From contig NZ_CP092535.1 in NCBI RefSeq assembly GCF_022437945.1, positions 4,514,001 through 4,578,000 of the forward strand: 64,000 nt of DNA, given 5' to 3'. The position numbers were made by a program, and so were the translations under genes. This DNA is from Nocardioides sp. TF02-7 (GTDB lineage: Bacteria > Actinomycetota > Actinomycetes > Propionibacteriales > Nocardioidaceae). The notes beneath the pieces are model-generated. The model saw nothing but the letters and a program-made list of their open reading frames with translations, ran no database searches and was not told the DNA's origin. This document shows positions 1 to 8,292 of this stretch, piece after piece (the stretch's first letter is position 1; every line of letters starts with the position of its first letter).

Positions 1-831
1 TCGACGGCACCGTCGCCCACCGGCTCGGCGACGAGGGCCGCGGCGTGCGGACCATCATCGAGATGGTCGCCGCGACCCGGCTCGACTGCGTGCTCGGCTC
101 GGCGGCGCTGATGCGGCACGCCGTCGCCGAGGCGTCGTGGCACGTCGCCCACCGCTCCGCGTTCGGCTCGCTGCTGGCCGACAAGCCGCTGATGCAGAAC
201 GTCGTCGCCGACCTCGCCGTCGAGTCCGAGGCCGCCACCGCGCTGGCCATCCGGCTCGCCGCCGCCGTCGACGCCCGGCACGACCCGGCGGAGGCGGCGT
301 TGCGGCGGATCGCGCTGCCGCTGGCGAAGTTCTGGGTGTGCAAGCGGACGCCGTACCTCGCGGCGGAGGCGCTGGAGTGCCTCGGCGGCAACGGCTACGT
401 CGAGGAGTCCGGCATGCCGCTGATCTACCGCGAGGCGCCGCTGAACTCGGTCTGGGAGGGCTCCGGCAACGTCAACGCGCTCGACGTGCTCCGGGCCCTC
501 GGGCGGGAGCCGGAGGTGCTCGACGCCTGGATCACGGAGGTCGGCCGGGCCCGTGGCGGCGACACCCGGCTCGACCGGGCCGTCGACGACACGCTCGCGC
601 TGCTCGGGGAGGTCGTCGGCGACCCGGCGCTCGCCGAGGTCAACGCCCGGCGCCTCGCGTCGCGGATGGCGCTGTGCCTGCAGGGGCGCGTTGCTCGTCC
701 GGCACGCGCCGGTCGAGGTGACCGACGTCTTCTGCGCCTCGCGCCTCGGCGCGGCGTACGACGGCGTCTACGGCGCGCTGGCCGGCGGCGACCTCCGCGC
801 GATCGTCGAACGGACCACCCCGACGGCCTGA
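1..831 (+). CDS. Acyl-CoA dehydrogenase, AidB-like, C-terminal part (5' end outside window, one frame break)
   Basis: The reading frame is open from base 3 and lacks its N-terminus. The fragment is the C-terminal helical part of an acyl-CoA dehydrogenase: it has a helix-rich segment (AFGSLLADKPLMQNVVADLA) and the flavin-domain signature ECLGGNGYVEESGMPLIYRE followed by VWEGSGNVNALDVLRAL, which matches the AidB / DNA-alkylation-response branch more closely than classical fatty-acid enzymes. FAD-dependent oxidation of acyl-CoA, or an alkylation-protective role, is family knowledge only. The frame shifts by +1 near base 687, where GGGG replaces an expected GGG. After it the frame continues as ALLVRHAPVEVTDVFCASR to the TGA at 829-831. 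Confident of family, less so of the AidB subgroup. Confidence 0.82.
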
Positions 832-911
832 CCAGGCGGGCCTCTTCGGGTTATCCACAGGACGCTGGTCGGGGGTCGCGGCGGCCGGACCGAGCGGCGC
901 AGGATGACGGC

Positions 912-1366
912 ATGACCGACATCTCTCGGGACGACGGCCCGCACCGGCCCGTCCTCCGCACCGACGCCGACGTCACCACGATGTGGCGCACCATCCTCCA
1001 GCCGCTGGGGTGGCACACCCGCCGGCTCTACCTGCTGCTCGTCGACCCCGACCGCCGCCCGCGGCCCGGGGTGGTGGAGATCGACGGCATCCCCGCCACC
1101 ATCGCCGCAGACGAGGCCGCGGAGGTCGTGCGGCTCCTCGCCCAGGCGGCCGGCGACACCGACCCTTCCGGCGCGTCCGGCAGCGCCGCGGTGCTGCTCG
1201 CCCGCCCCGGCGGAGAGCCACCCTCACCGACGGCGACCGCACCCTCTGCCGCACCCTCTACGAAGCCGCTGTCGCGGCCGGCGTCGCACTCGAGCTGATC
1301 CACGTCGGCACCGACACCGCCGTCGTGCCCGCTCCGATGGACGAGGTCCTGCCGCACTCCGCGTGA
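912..1366 (+). CDS. Hypothetical protein, about 151 aa, one frame break
   Basis: ATG at 912 is preceded by AGGA about 9 nt upstream. The protein begins MTDISRDDGPHRP and contains a compact alpha/beta-looking core (MWRTILQPLGWHTRRLYLLL, then VVEIDGIPATIAADEAAEVV). Its C-terminal half (TLTDGDRTLCRTLYEAAVAA, LELIHVGTD) lies in another frame, so one base appears to be missing near 1218. The stop is TGA at 1364-1366. I do not recognise the family and see no signal peptide or membrane segment. It sits alone between the acyl-CoA dehydrogenase and a palindromic element. Confidence 0.55.
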
Positions 1367-1407
1367 TGCCCGGACCCGCGCCGGATGCTGCCGAGGCAGC
1401 GCGAGCC

Positions 1408-1459
1408 GGGGACGTCATACGGATCGTGGGCGATCGCCCTCGCCCCGCATGACGTCCCC
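1408..1459. repeat. 52-bp palindromic element, copy 1
   Basis: Perfect outer arms GGGGACGTCAT (1408-1418) and ATGACGTCCCC (1449-1459) surround a perfect 12-bp palindrome GGGCGATCGCCC (1428-1439). Both dyads share the same centre, and the 9-bp segments between them are partly symmetric (5 of 9). A second copy with identical spacing lies at 29237-29288. The element is intergenic between two plus-strand genes, so it is not simply a convergent terminator. Confidence 0.85.
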
Positions 1460-1515
1460 GCGCGGCCTGGAAATCCGTTCGACTCAACGCCCGCGGCGTC
1501 TGCAGGGTGGGGCGA

Positions 1516-2259
1516 GTGACCAGCAGCGAGGTGTGGGACGAGGAGACGGCGAGTCGGTACGACGCCGAGGAGGCAGCCAACGCCGGGCCGGAGGTGCTCG
1601 GGCCCGTGGTCGACCTGCTCGTCGAGCTGGCCGGCAGCGGCCCGGCTCTGGAGCTGGCGATCGGCACTGGCCGGGTGGCGGTGCCTCTGCACGAGCGCGG
1701 CGTGCCGGTGACCGGCATCGAGCTGTCGGAGCCGATGGCCGCGGTGCTGCGCGCCAAGGTCGACGAGGCGGACCTGCCGGTGGTGATCGGCGACATGGCC
1801 ACGACCGTGGTCGACGGCGTCGGCACCTTCACCCTCGTCTACCTCGTCTACAACACCATCTCCAACCTGCTCACCCAGGACGAGCAGGTCGCGTGCTTCC
1901 GCAACGCGGCCGAGCACCTCGCCCCCGGCGGACGCTTCCTCGTCGAGCTGGGCGTGCCCGACCTGCGCCGGCTGCCACCGGCCCAGCAGGCGGTGCCGTT
2001 CGACCTCTCCCCCGAGCACGTCGGGTTCGACACCTACGACGTCGCCGAGCAGCTGCTGACGTCGCACCACTTCCACCGTGAGCCGGACGGCTCCTACCGC
2101 CGCAGCTCCGGCCGGTTCCGCTACGCCTGGCCCGCCGAGCTGGACCTGATGGCGCGGATCGCCGGCCTGGAGCGCGAGGCGCGCTGGGCCGACTGGCGGC
2201 GCACTCCGTTCACCGGTGAGAGCACCAGCCACGTCTCGGTCTGGCGCAAGCAAGCCTGA
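1516..2259 (+). CDS. Class I SAM-dependent methyltransferase
   Basis: About 247 residues. The Rossmann-type SAM motif reads LELAIGTGRVAVPL, followed by the acidic strand end VTGIELSEPM and by a GDMATTVVDGVGTFTLVYLV segment (motif II-like). This is the typical lone type-11/type-25 methyltransferase fold; substrate cannot be told from sequence. GTG at 1516 (protein VTSSEVWDEETASRYDAEE) is preferred over the in-frame GTG at 1507 because a G-rich stretch (GGGTGGGG) then lies at ribosome-binding distance. It is intact, unlike many neighbours. A second methyltransferase follows after 43 bp, but the two proteins are not close in sequence. Confidence 0.8.
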   Translation: MTSSEVWDEETASRYDAEEAANAGPEVLGPVVDLLVELAGSGPALELAIGTGRVAVPLHERGVPVTGIELSEPMAAVLRAKVDEADLPVVIGDMATTVVDGVGTFTLVYLVYNTISNLLTQDEQVACFRNAAEHLAPGGRFLVELGVPDLRRLPPAQQAVPFDLSPEHVGFDTYDVAEQLLTSHHFHREPDGSYRRSSGRFRYAWPAELDLMARIAGLEREARWADWRRTPFTGESTSHVSVWRKQA

Positions 2260-2302
2260 GCGAGGCCTCCCTCCCCCGCGACCGACCTGCAAGACTGCCC
2301 GG

Positions 2303-2968
2303 GTGCCGCGCCTCCAGCCTCCCGCCTTCGTCGTCCGCACGCTCGCCCGTCAGCTCGGCGGGCCGTCGGGACGGCTCGGGGCGGTCGTCGCGCGGATGCT
2401 CAACAAGGGCAACCGGCCGACGATCACGGCGGCGGTGGACGCGCTCGACCTGGGGGGCCGGGAGACGGTCGCCGACATCGGGTTCGGCGGCGGCTACGGG
2501 CTCGACCTTCTGCTGAAGGCCGTTCCCGACGGTGTGGTCCACGGGGTCGAGCCGTCGGCGGACATGTTGACCCGTGCCGCGCGCAACCACCACGAGGAGC
2601 TGGCGGTCGCCCGGCTCCAGCTGCACGAGGCAGCGATGCAGTCGTTGCCCCTGGCGAGCGGGCTGCTCGACGGCTGGATCAGCCTCAACACGATCTACTT
2701 CGTCGACGACCTGGGCCCCGCCTTCGACGAGCTGGCGCGGGTGCTGGCGCCGACCGGCCGTGGCGTGCTCGGCGTCGCCGACCCGGCGTGGCTCGCGGCG
2801 CAGCCCGTCGCCCGCCACGGCTTCACGGTCCGTCCGGTCGCCGAGGTCGTCGCTCGGCTCGAGCGGTCCGGGCTCACGGTCGAGCAGCGCCAGGTGACCG
2901 GGAGCCGACCGACCGCCGGCGCCGCGCCGTACCACCTGCTGGTCTGCACGACCGGCCGGCCGGCCTGA
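2303..2968 (+). CDS. Class I SAM-dependent methyltransferase (UbiE/type-11-like)
   Basis: About 221 residues from GTG at 2303. The SAM-binding glycine loop is VADIGFGGGYGLDLLL, with HGVEPSADML as motif I-post, SGLLDGWISLNTIYFVDD as motif II and a late ELARVLAPTGRGVLGVADP segment. The N-terminal part (RTLARQLGGPSGRLGAVVAR, LNKGN) resembles small-molecule methyltransferases of the type-11 group found widely in actinobacteria. It ends 3 bp before the convergent glyA stop, so the two transcripts must overlap. Substrate unknown. Confidence 0.8.
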   Translation: MPRLQPPAFVVRTLARQLGGPSGRLGAVVARMLNKGNRPTITAAVDALDLGGRETVADIGFGGGYGLDLLLKAVPDGVVHGVEPSADMLTRAARNHHEELAVARLQLHEAAMQSLPLASGLLDGWISLNTIYFVDDLGPAFDELARVLAPTGRGVLGVADPAWLAAQPVARHGFTVRPVAEVVARLERSGLTVEQRQVTGSRPTAGAAPYHLLVCTTGRPA

Positions 2969-2971
2969 TCC

Positions 2972-4422
2972 TCAGACCAGCTCGAGGCCCGGGTAGAGCG
3001 GGTGCTTGTCGAGCAGCTCGGCCGAGGCGTCCCGCACCTTGTCGGCGACCCCGTCGCCGAGGACGTACGACGCCTTCGACGGCGCGCCGGCCTTGGTGGT
3101 GCCGGGCTGGGTGTTCTGCAGGACGTGGACGATCAGCTCGGCCACCCGGTCGAACTCGTCCTTCCCGAAGCCGCGGGTGGTGAGCGCCGGCGTGCCGAGC
3201 CGGATGCCGGAGGTGTACCAGGCGCCGTTGGGGTCGGCGGGCACCGAGTTGCGGTTGGTGACGACGCCGGCGTCGAGGAGCGCGGACTCCGCCTGGCGGC
3301 CGGTGAGGCCGAAGGACGTGACGTCGAGCAGCACCAGGTGGTTGTCGGTGCCGCCGGTCACGAGCGTGGCGCCGCGGCTGAGGAAGCCCTCGGCCAGGGC
3401 CTTCGCGTTGTTGGCCACGTCCTGCGCGTAACCCTGGAACTCCGGGCGCCGCGCCTCCGCGAGTGCGACCGCCTTCGCCGCCATCACGTGCGACAGCGGC
3501 CCGCCGAGCACCATCGGGCAGCCGCGGTCGACCTCGGGGGCGTACTCCTCCTGGGCGAGCACCAGGCCACCGCGCGGCCCCCCGCAGCGACTTGTGGGTC
3601 GTCGTGGTCGTGACGTGGGCGAACGGCACCGGGTCCTCGTCGCCGGTGAACACCTTCCCGGCGACCAGGCCGGCGAAGTGCGCCATGTCGACCATCAGGG
3701 TCGCGCCGACCTCGTCGGCGATCTCGCGCATCTTGGCGAAGTTCACCCGGCGCGGGTAGGCGGAGTAGCCGGCGACGATCACCAGCGGCTTGAACTCCCG
3801 CGCCTTGGCGCGCACCGCGTCGTAGTCGAGCAGCCCGGTCTCCGGGTCGGTGCCGTACTGCTGCTGGTGGAACATCTTGCCGCTGATGTTGGGCCGGAAG
3901 CCGTGGGTGAGGTGGCCGCCGGCGTCGAGGCTCATGCCGAGCAGTCGCTGGTTGCCCAGCTCGTGGCGCAGGCTCTCCCCAGTCGGCCTCGGTGAGCTCG
4001 TTGACGTTCTTGGCCCCGAGCCGCTCCAGCGCCGGAGCCTCGACCCGGTGGGCGAGGATCGACCAGAACGCCACCAGGTTGGCGTCGATCCCCGAGTGCG
4101 GCTGCGCATAGGCGTACGGCGCCCCGAACAGCTCGCGGGCGTGCTCGGCGGCGAGCGCCTCGACGGTGTCGACGTTCTGGCAGCCGGCGTAGAACCGGTG
4201 GCCGACCGTGCCCTCGGCGTACTTGTCGCTGAACCAGGTGCCCATCGTCAGCAGGACGGCCGGCGAGGCGTAGTTCTCGCTCGCGATCAGCTTGAGCGAC
4301 GACCGCTGGTCGGCCAGCTCCTTGCGGGTGGCGTCGGCGACCCGCGGCTCGACGGAGGCGATCACCTCCAGCGCCTGCTGGTAGGTGCTGCTGACCAGGC
4401 TGCTGGGAACGGCGTCGCTCAT
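2972..4422 (-). CDS. glyA: Serine hydroxymethyltransferase (two frame breaks)
   Basis: A PLP enzyme interconverting serine and glycine with tetrahydrofolate. Seen in order: LKLIASENYASPAVLLTMGT, TVGHRFYAGCQNVDTVEALA, YAYAQPHSGIDANLVAFWS, VDMAHFAGLVAGKVF and the Lys-containing PLP site TTTTTHKSLRG, then PNGAWYTSGIRLGTPALTTR. This is the longer actinobacterial form (about 480 residues). Two single extra G bases break the frame, near 3975 (TGGGGAG for TGGGAG) and near 3586 (six Gs for five). Because this is a central gene these look like sequencing errors. Start ATG at 4422. The divergent sulfur operon begins upstream. Confidence 0.93.
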
Positions 4423-4630
4423 GGGAACAGCGTAGGGGTGAGGCAGGTTGCCGGCACCGTGCGCCTGGAAACCGTCCGCGCACCGGCGTCGTGGCGCGGT
4501 GTGACCTCGGTCGCAGCGCCGCCCGGCCACCGGGGGCGACCTCGGCGATCCGTCCACATCCCGAGACGTCGGTCCACATCATGAGATTGCCATTTGTGGT
4601 CAGGACGTCCGGGGACTGAGACTGATTGAC

Positions 4631-4720
4631 ATGGTCACCGCTGCAACCCACGCCTTCCTCGTGGTTCGTCGCCACGTGGACCTCGGGCGCACCCGCAGCA
4701 TGATGTGTCGGCCTCGCTGA
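4631..4720 (+). CDS. Short leader peptide of the sulfite reductase operon (29 aa)
   Basis: ATG at 4631, TGA at 4718. The peptide contains RRHVDLGR at residues 13-20, then a Ser and a single Cys near the C-terminus (SMMCRPR). This R-R-H-V-D-L pattern followed by S..C is typical of actinobacterial 'putative leader peptides' that precede sulfur-assimilation and related genes. It lies 64 bp upstream of the sulfite reductase start. By analogy with Cys-rich leader peptides it may sense cysteine by translational attenuation; here there is only one Cys, late in the peptide, so the mechanism is inferred. No strong Shine-Dalgarno is seen. Confidence 0.72.
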   Translation: MVTAATHAFLVVRRHVDLGRTRSMMCRPR

Positions 4721-4740
4721 TCCGACCCGGCCACCCCGAC

Positions 4741-4757
4741 CGCGCGCCTCTCGCGCG
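4741..4757 (+). promoter_or_regulatory. Hairpin between leader peptide and sulfite reductase
   Basis: CGCGCG (4741-4746), loop CCTCT, CGCGCG (4752-4757). It lies between the leader peptide stop and the sulfite reductase start, where an attenuator or translation-blocking structure would be expected. There is no U-run, so if it works it may do so by occluding or pausing rather than as a classical terminator. Short, so modest confidence. Confidence 0.4.
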
Positions 4758-4784
4758 CCCATCAGCGAAGGACCCCGTTCTGCC

Positions 4785-6539
4785 ATGGCTGACCTGCGCT
4801 TCGACTCGCCTGCGCCCCGCTTCACCGACGTCCCCCGCCCCCGCCGTGCCGAGGGCCAGTGGGCGTTCGGCTACCGCGAGCCCCTGAACAAGAACGAGGA
4901 GTCGAAGAAGAACGACGACCCGCTCAACGTCCGGGACCGCATCCTCCACATCTACTCCAAGCGCGGCTTCGACTCGATCGACCCCGCCGACCTGCGCGGC
5001 CGGTTCCGGTGGATGGGGCTCTACACGCAGCGCCGTCCCGGCATCGACGGCGGCCGCACCGGTGCGCTGGAGGAGGAGGAGCTCGACGACCGCTACTTCA
5101 TGCTCCGCGTGCGCACCGACGGCAAGCTGCTCTCCCCCGACGCGGTCCGTGCCCTCGGGCAGATCGGCGTCGACTTCGCGCGCGACACCGCCGACGTCAC
5201 CGACCGGCAGAACATCCAGTACCACTGGATCGAGGTCGAGAACGTCCCCGCGATCTGGGAGCGCCTCGACGCCGTCGGGCTGCACTCGACCGAGGCGTGC
5301 GGCGACTCGCCGCGACCGTTCCTCGGCTCCCCCGTCGCCGGCGTCGCCGCCGACGAGATCATCGACGGGTCGGCCGCGCTCGCGGAGATCGAGCGCCGGT
5401 TCATCGGCGACAAGGCCTTCTCCAACCTGCCGCGGAAGTTCAAGACCGCGCTCACCGGGCACCCCAGCCACGACGTCTCCCCGGAGACCAACGACGTGTC
5501 GTTCGTCGGCACCGTCCACCCCGAGCACGGCCCGGGCTTCGACCTGTGGGTCGGCGGCGGTCTCGCCACGAACCCGATGCTCGCGCAGAAGATGGGTGTC
5601 TGGATCCCGCTCGACGAGGTCGCCGACGCCTGGTCGGGCGTCGCGTCGATCTTCCGCGACTACGGCTACCGCCGCCTCCGCTCCCGGGCGCGGCTGAAGT
5701 TCCTCGTCGCCGACTGGGGCATCGAGAAGTTCCGCGAGGTGCTGGAGAACGAGTACCTCGGCCGTCCGCTGGTCTCGAACCCGTCGCCGCCGTCGCCGGT
5801 CGGCCACCGCGACCACATCGGCGTGCACCCGCAGAAGGACGGCCGCTTCTACGTCGGCATCGCCCCCACGGTGGGCCGGGTGTCCGGCTCGCTGCTGGTG
5901 CGGCTCGCCGACCTGCTCGACCAGCACGGCGTGACCGGCGCCCGGCTGACGCCGTACCAGAAGATCGTGCTGATCGGCGTCGACGGCGACGCGGTGGAGC
6001 CGCTGCTCGCGGACCTCGACGAGATCGGGCTGTCCGCGCGCCCCTCCGGCTGGCGGCGCAACGCGATGGCGTGCACCGGCATCGAGTTCTGCAAGCTGGC
6101 GATCGTCGACACCAAGCAGCGCGCCGCCGACCTGGTCGCCGAGCTCGAGCGCCGGTTCCCCGACCTCGACGCCCTCGTGCCCGGGGGGATCACCATCAAC
6201 GTCAACGGGTGCCCCAACGCCTGCGCCCGCACCCAGGTAGCCGACATCGGCCTCAAGGGCCAGCTCGTGACCCACGAGGGCCGGCAGGTCGAGGGCTTCC
6301 AGGTGCACCTGGGCGGCGCCACCGGGCTCAACGCCAACTTCGGCCGGAAGCTGCGGGCCCACAAGGTCACCAGCGCCGCGCTCGACGACTACGTCACCGA
6401 CGTCGTCACCGCCTACCTCGCCGACCGCAAGGACGACGAGAGCTTCGCCGACTGGGTGGCCCGGGCGGACGAGGAGCTCCTCCGCGGCGAGGCCCGGGAG
6501 CGGCTCGACCAGCGTCAGCTCGAAGGAGCCCTCGCATGA
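4785..6539 (+). CDS. Ferredoxin-dependent sulfite reductase (assimilatory, siroheme/4Fe-4S)
   Basis: 584 residues. Reduces sulfite to sulfide with six electrons from ferredoxin. It has the duplicated NiR/SiR architecture: ferredoxin-like half (RTDGKLLSPDAVRALGQIG), siroheme-domain motif FARDTADVTDRQNIQYHWIE, and the cluster-ligand cysteines CTGIEFC (about residues 429 and 434) and NGCPNAC (about 475 and 479). A nitrite reductase cannot be excluded by sequence alone, but the APS reductase and sirohydrochlorin chelatase next to it argue for sulfite. Its TGA overlaps the ATG of the next small gene (ATGA). Called NirA, SirA or CysI in different genomes. Intact. Confidence 0.93.
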   Translation: MADLRFDSPAPRFTDVPRPRRAEGQWAFGYREPLNKNEESKKNDDPLNVRDRILHIYSKRGFDSIDPADLRGRFRWMGLYTQRRPGIDGGRTGALEEEELDDRYFMLRVRTDGKLLSPDAVRALGQIGVDFARDTADVTDRQNIQYHWIEVENVPAIWERLDAVGLHSTEACGDSPRPFLGSPVAGVAADEIIDGSAALAEIERRFIGDKAFSNLPRKFKTALTGHPSHDVSPETNDVSFVGTVHPEHGPGFDLWVGGGLATNPMLAQKMGVWIPLDEVADAWSGVASIFRDYGYRRLRSRARLKFLVADWGIEKFREVLENEYLGRPLVSNPSPPSPVGHRDHIGVHPQKDGRFYVGIAPTVGRVSGSLLVRLADLLDQHGVTGARLTPYQKIVLIGVDGDAVEPLLADLDEIGLSARPSGWRRNAMACTGIEFCKLAIVDTKQRAADLVAELERRFPDLDALVPGGITINVNGCPNACARTQVADIGLKGQLVTHEGRQVEGFQVHLGGATGLNANFGRKLRAHKVTSAALDDYVTDVVTAYLADRKDDESFADWVARADEELLRGEARERLDQRQLEGALA

Positions 6540-6710
6540 GCGAGCGTGCGGCCCCCTTCCACTGCCCCCTACTGCGGGGACGAGGACCTGTGGCCGCACG
6601 AGGTCGCCGGCGACCAGCCCGCCCACGGCGCCTGGGAGTGCCGCGCGTGCCAGCGGGCGTTCTCGCTGCGGCTGCTCGGGCTGCTCCGACCCGAGGGGGT
6701 CGTCCGGTGA
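6536..6710 (+). CDS. Small zinc-ribbon protein between sulfite reductase and APS reductase (one frame break)
   Basis: About 57 residues: MSERAAPFHC, then YCGDEDLWPHE, WECRACQRAF and RLLGLLRPEGVVR. The two C-x2-C pairs (HCPYC and CRAC) form a treble-clef-like zinc ribbon with an L-W-P-H-E stretch between them. One extra C near 6567 (five Cs for four) breaks the frame directly after the first Cys. It is coupled on both sides: ATGA overlap with the sulfite reductase and GTGA overlap with cysH, so it is surely part of the operon. Function unknown; an accessory role in cluster or sulfide handling is only a guess. Confidence 0.7.
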
Positions 6711-7450
6711 GCGCGGCCACCGCCCGGGCGCGCGAAGCCCGCGGCACCCGCACCGAGGGCCGCTCCCCGGAGGAGCTCCGCGAGATCGTCTCCCACTGGG
6801 GAGCCGAGCTGGAGCTGGCGCCGGCGGAGGTGATCATCGAGTGGGCCGCCGCCACGTTCGGCGAGCGGTTCTGCGTCACCTCCTCGATGGCCGACGCCGT
6901 GCTCTCGCACCTGGCGTCGAAGGTGGTGCCGGGCATCGAGGTGGTGTTCCTCGACACCGGCTACCACTTCGCCGAGACCCTCGGCACGGCCGACGCCGTG
7001 CGGCACACGATGGACGTCGACCTACTGACCGTCACGCCGGTGCAGAGCGTGGCGGAGCAGGACGCGACGTACGGCAAGGACCTCTACAAGACCGACCCCG
7101 ACCTGTGCTGCAAGCTGCGCAAGGTGCAGCCGCTGCAGGAGGCGCTCGCCGGCTACGACGCGTGGGCCACCGGCCTGCGCCGGGCCGAGACCCACAATCG
7201 GGTGATCGCCCCGGTCATCGGCTGGGACGCCAAGAAGGGCAAGGTCAAGGTCTCCCCGCTCGCCCGCTGGACCGACGAGCAGGTCGAGAAGTACATCCAG
7301 GACAACGGCGTGCTGGTGAACCCGTTGGTGTACGACGGCTACCCGTCGATCGGCTGCTGGCCGTGCACGCGGCGCGTGGCCCCCGGCGACGACCCGCGCA
7401 GCGGGCGCTGGGCCGGCACCAACAAGACCGAGTGCGGCATCCACTCATGA
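6707..7450 (+). CDS. cysH: Phosphoadenylyl/adenylyl-sulfate reductase, 4Fe-4S (APS-type)
   Basis: 247 residues from GTG at 6707. Reduces APS to sulfite and AMP using thioredoxin. The 4Fe-4S ligand set is present: CC in DLCCKLRKVQ (about residue 134) and C-x2-C in GCWPCTRRV (about 216-219), plus the catalytic Cys in TECGIHS at the C-terminus. PAPS reductases without a cluster lack the CC and CxxC pairs, so APS is the likely substrate. VVFLDTGYHFAETLG is the conserved nucleotide-binding region. Translationally coupled to the zinc-ribbon gene. The two sulfurylase subunits are not in the window. Confidence 0.92.
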   Translation: MSAATARAREARGTRTEGRSPEELREIVSHWGAELELAPAEVIIEWAAATFGERFCVTSSMADAVLSHLASKVVPGIEVVFLDTGYHFAETLGTADAVRHTMDVDLLTVTPVQSVAEQDATYGKDLYKTDPDLCCKLRKVQPLQEALAGYDAWATGLRRAETHNRVIAPVIGWDAKKGKVKVSPLARWTDEQVEKYIQDNGVLVNPLVYDGYPSIGCWPCTRRVAPGDDPRSGRWAGTNKTECGIHS

Positions 7451-7505
7451 CCGCCGCCCCCACCCTGTTCGCTTCCCCGCACCACGAGAGAGGAGGCCGA
7501 TCCTG

Positions 7506-8249
7506 ATGGCCGCTCCTGCACTGGTGGCCCTGGCTCACGGGAGCCGGGACCCTCGCTCCGCCGCCACGGTGACCGCCCTGGTCGACGAGGTCAAGGCGCT
7601 GCGCCCCGACCTCCGGGTCGAGAAGGCGTTCCTCGAGCTGTCCAAGCCGGGGTTCCAGACCGTCGTCGACAAGCTGGTCCGCGCCGGCCACGACGAGGTC
7701 GTCGTCGTGCCGCTGCTGCTCAGCGAGGCCTATCACGCGAAGGTCGACGTGCCCCGCGCGATCGCCGAGGCGACGACGCGCCACCCCGGTCTCAAGATCC
7801 GCGGCACCAAGGTGCTCGGGCTCGAGCCGCGCTTCCTCGAGGTCCTCGACGAGCGGATGCGCGCGGCGCTGAAGGCGGCGCGGGTGCGCGAGCTCGACGC
7901 TCTCGTGCTGGCCGCCGCCGGCTCCTCCGACCCGTTGGCCAACCAGGCGGTCGCCCGCCTCGCCCGCGTGTGGGGCGCCCACCACCGGCTCCCGGTGACG
8001 GCCGCGTACGCCGCCTCCGCCCCGCCGGCCACCGGCGAGGCCGTCCGGGCGTTCCGCGCCGAGGGCCGGCGCCACATCGCGGTCGCGTCGCTCTTCCTCG
8101 CGCCCGGCACCCTGCTCGACCGGGCCACCGAGCTGGCGCTCGAAGCCGGTGCGGTGGCGGTGTCGGAGCCGCTGGGCGCCCACGCCGAGATCGCCCGCAC
8201 CGTCCTGGCGCGGTACGCCGTCGGCGCCGTGGAGCTGGTCCCGGTCTGA
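7506..8249 (+). CDS. Sirohydrochlorin chelatase family protein (CbiX/SirB-like)
   Basis: 247 residues. Inserts Fe2+ (or Co2+ in other members) into sirohydrochlorin to give siroheme, the cofactor of the reductase encoded upstream. The N-terminal LVALAHGSRDPRS carries the catalytic His of the family, and VVVVPLLLSEAYHAKVDVP holds the second metal-binding His. Two homologous halves are visible (ALAHGSRDPRSA and AAAGSSDPLANQ), as in the long form. AGGAGG at about 7490 supports ATG 7506. It follows cysH after 55 bp. A hairpin terminator lies directly downstream. Confidence 0.88.
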   Translation: MAAPALVALAHGSRDPRSAATVTALVDEVKALRPDLRVEKAFLELSKPGFQTVVDKLVRAGHDEVVVVPLLLSEAYHAKVDVPRAIAEATTRHPGLKIRGTKVLGLEPRFLEVLDERMRAALKAARVRELDALVLAAAGSSDPLANQAVARLARVWGAHHRLPVTAAYAASAPPATGEAVRAFRAEGRRHIAVASLFLAPGTLLDRATELALEAGAVAVSEPLGAHAEIARTVLARYAVGAVELVPV

Positions 8250-8264
8250 GACCGGTTTGGGACC

Positions 8265-8287
8265 GGGCCGGCTCCCGGAGCCGGCCC
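8265..8287. terminator. Bidirectional hairpin terminator after the sulfur operon
   Basis: GGGCCGGCTCC (8265-8275), one unpaired C, GGAGCCGGCCC (8277-8287): a perfect GC-rich inverted repeat in the 43-bp gap between two convergent genes (sirohydrochlorin chelatase, plus; DUF3037, minus). No U-run, as is common in high-GC actinobacteria. Confidence 0.7.
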
Positions 8288-8292
8288 GCGCC

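Noticed and set aside
4785..6539. Assignment as nitrite reductase
   Set aside because: Sequence motifs are shared, but neighbours (APS reductase, sirohydrochlorin chelatase, Cys-type leader) favour sulfite.
7447..7506. 19-codon ORF (MTAAPTLFASPHH...) overlapping the cysH stop
   Set aside because: It overlaps cysH by ATGA but is only 19 codons, has no family match and contains the ribosome-binding site of the chelatase gene; more likely spacer sequence.
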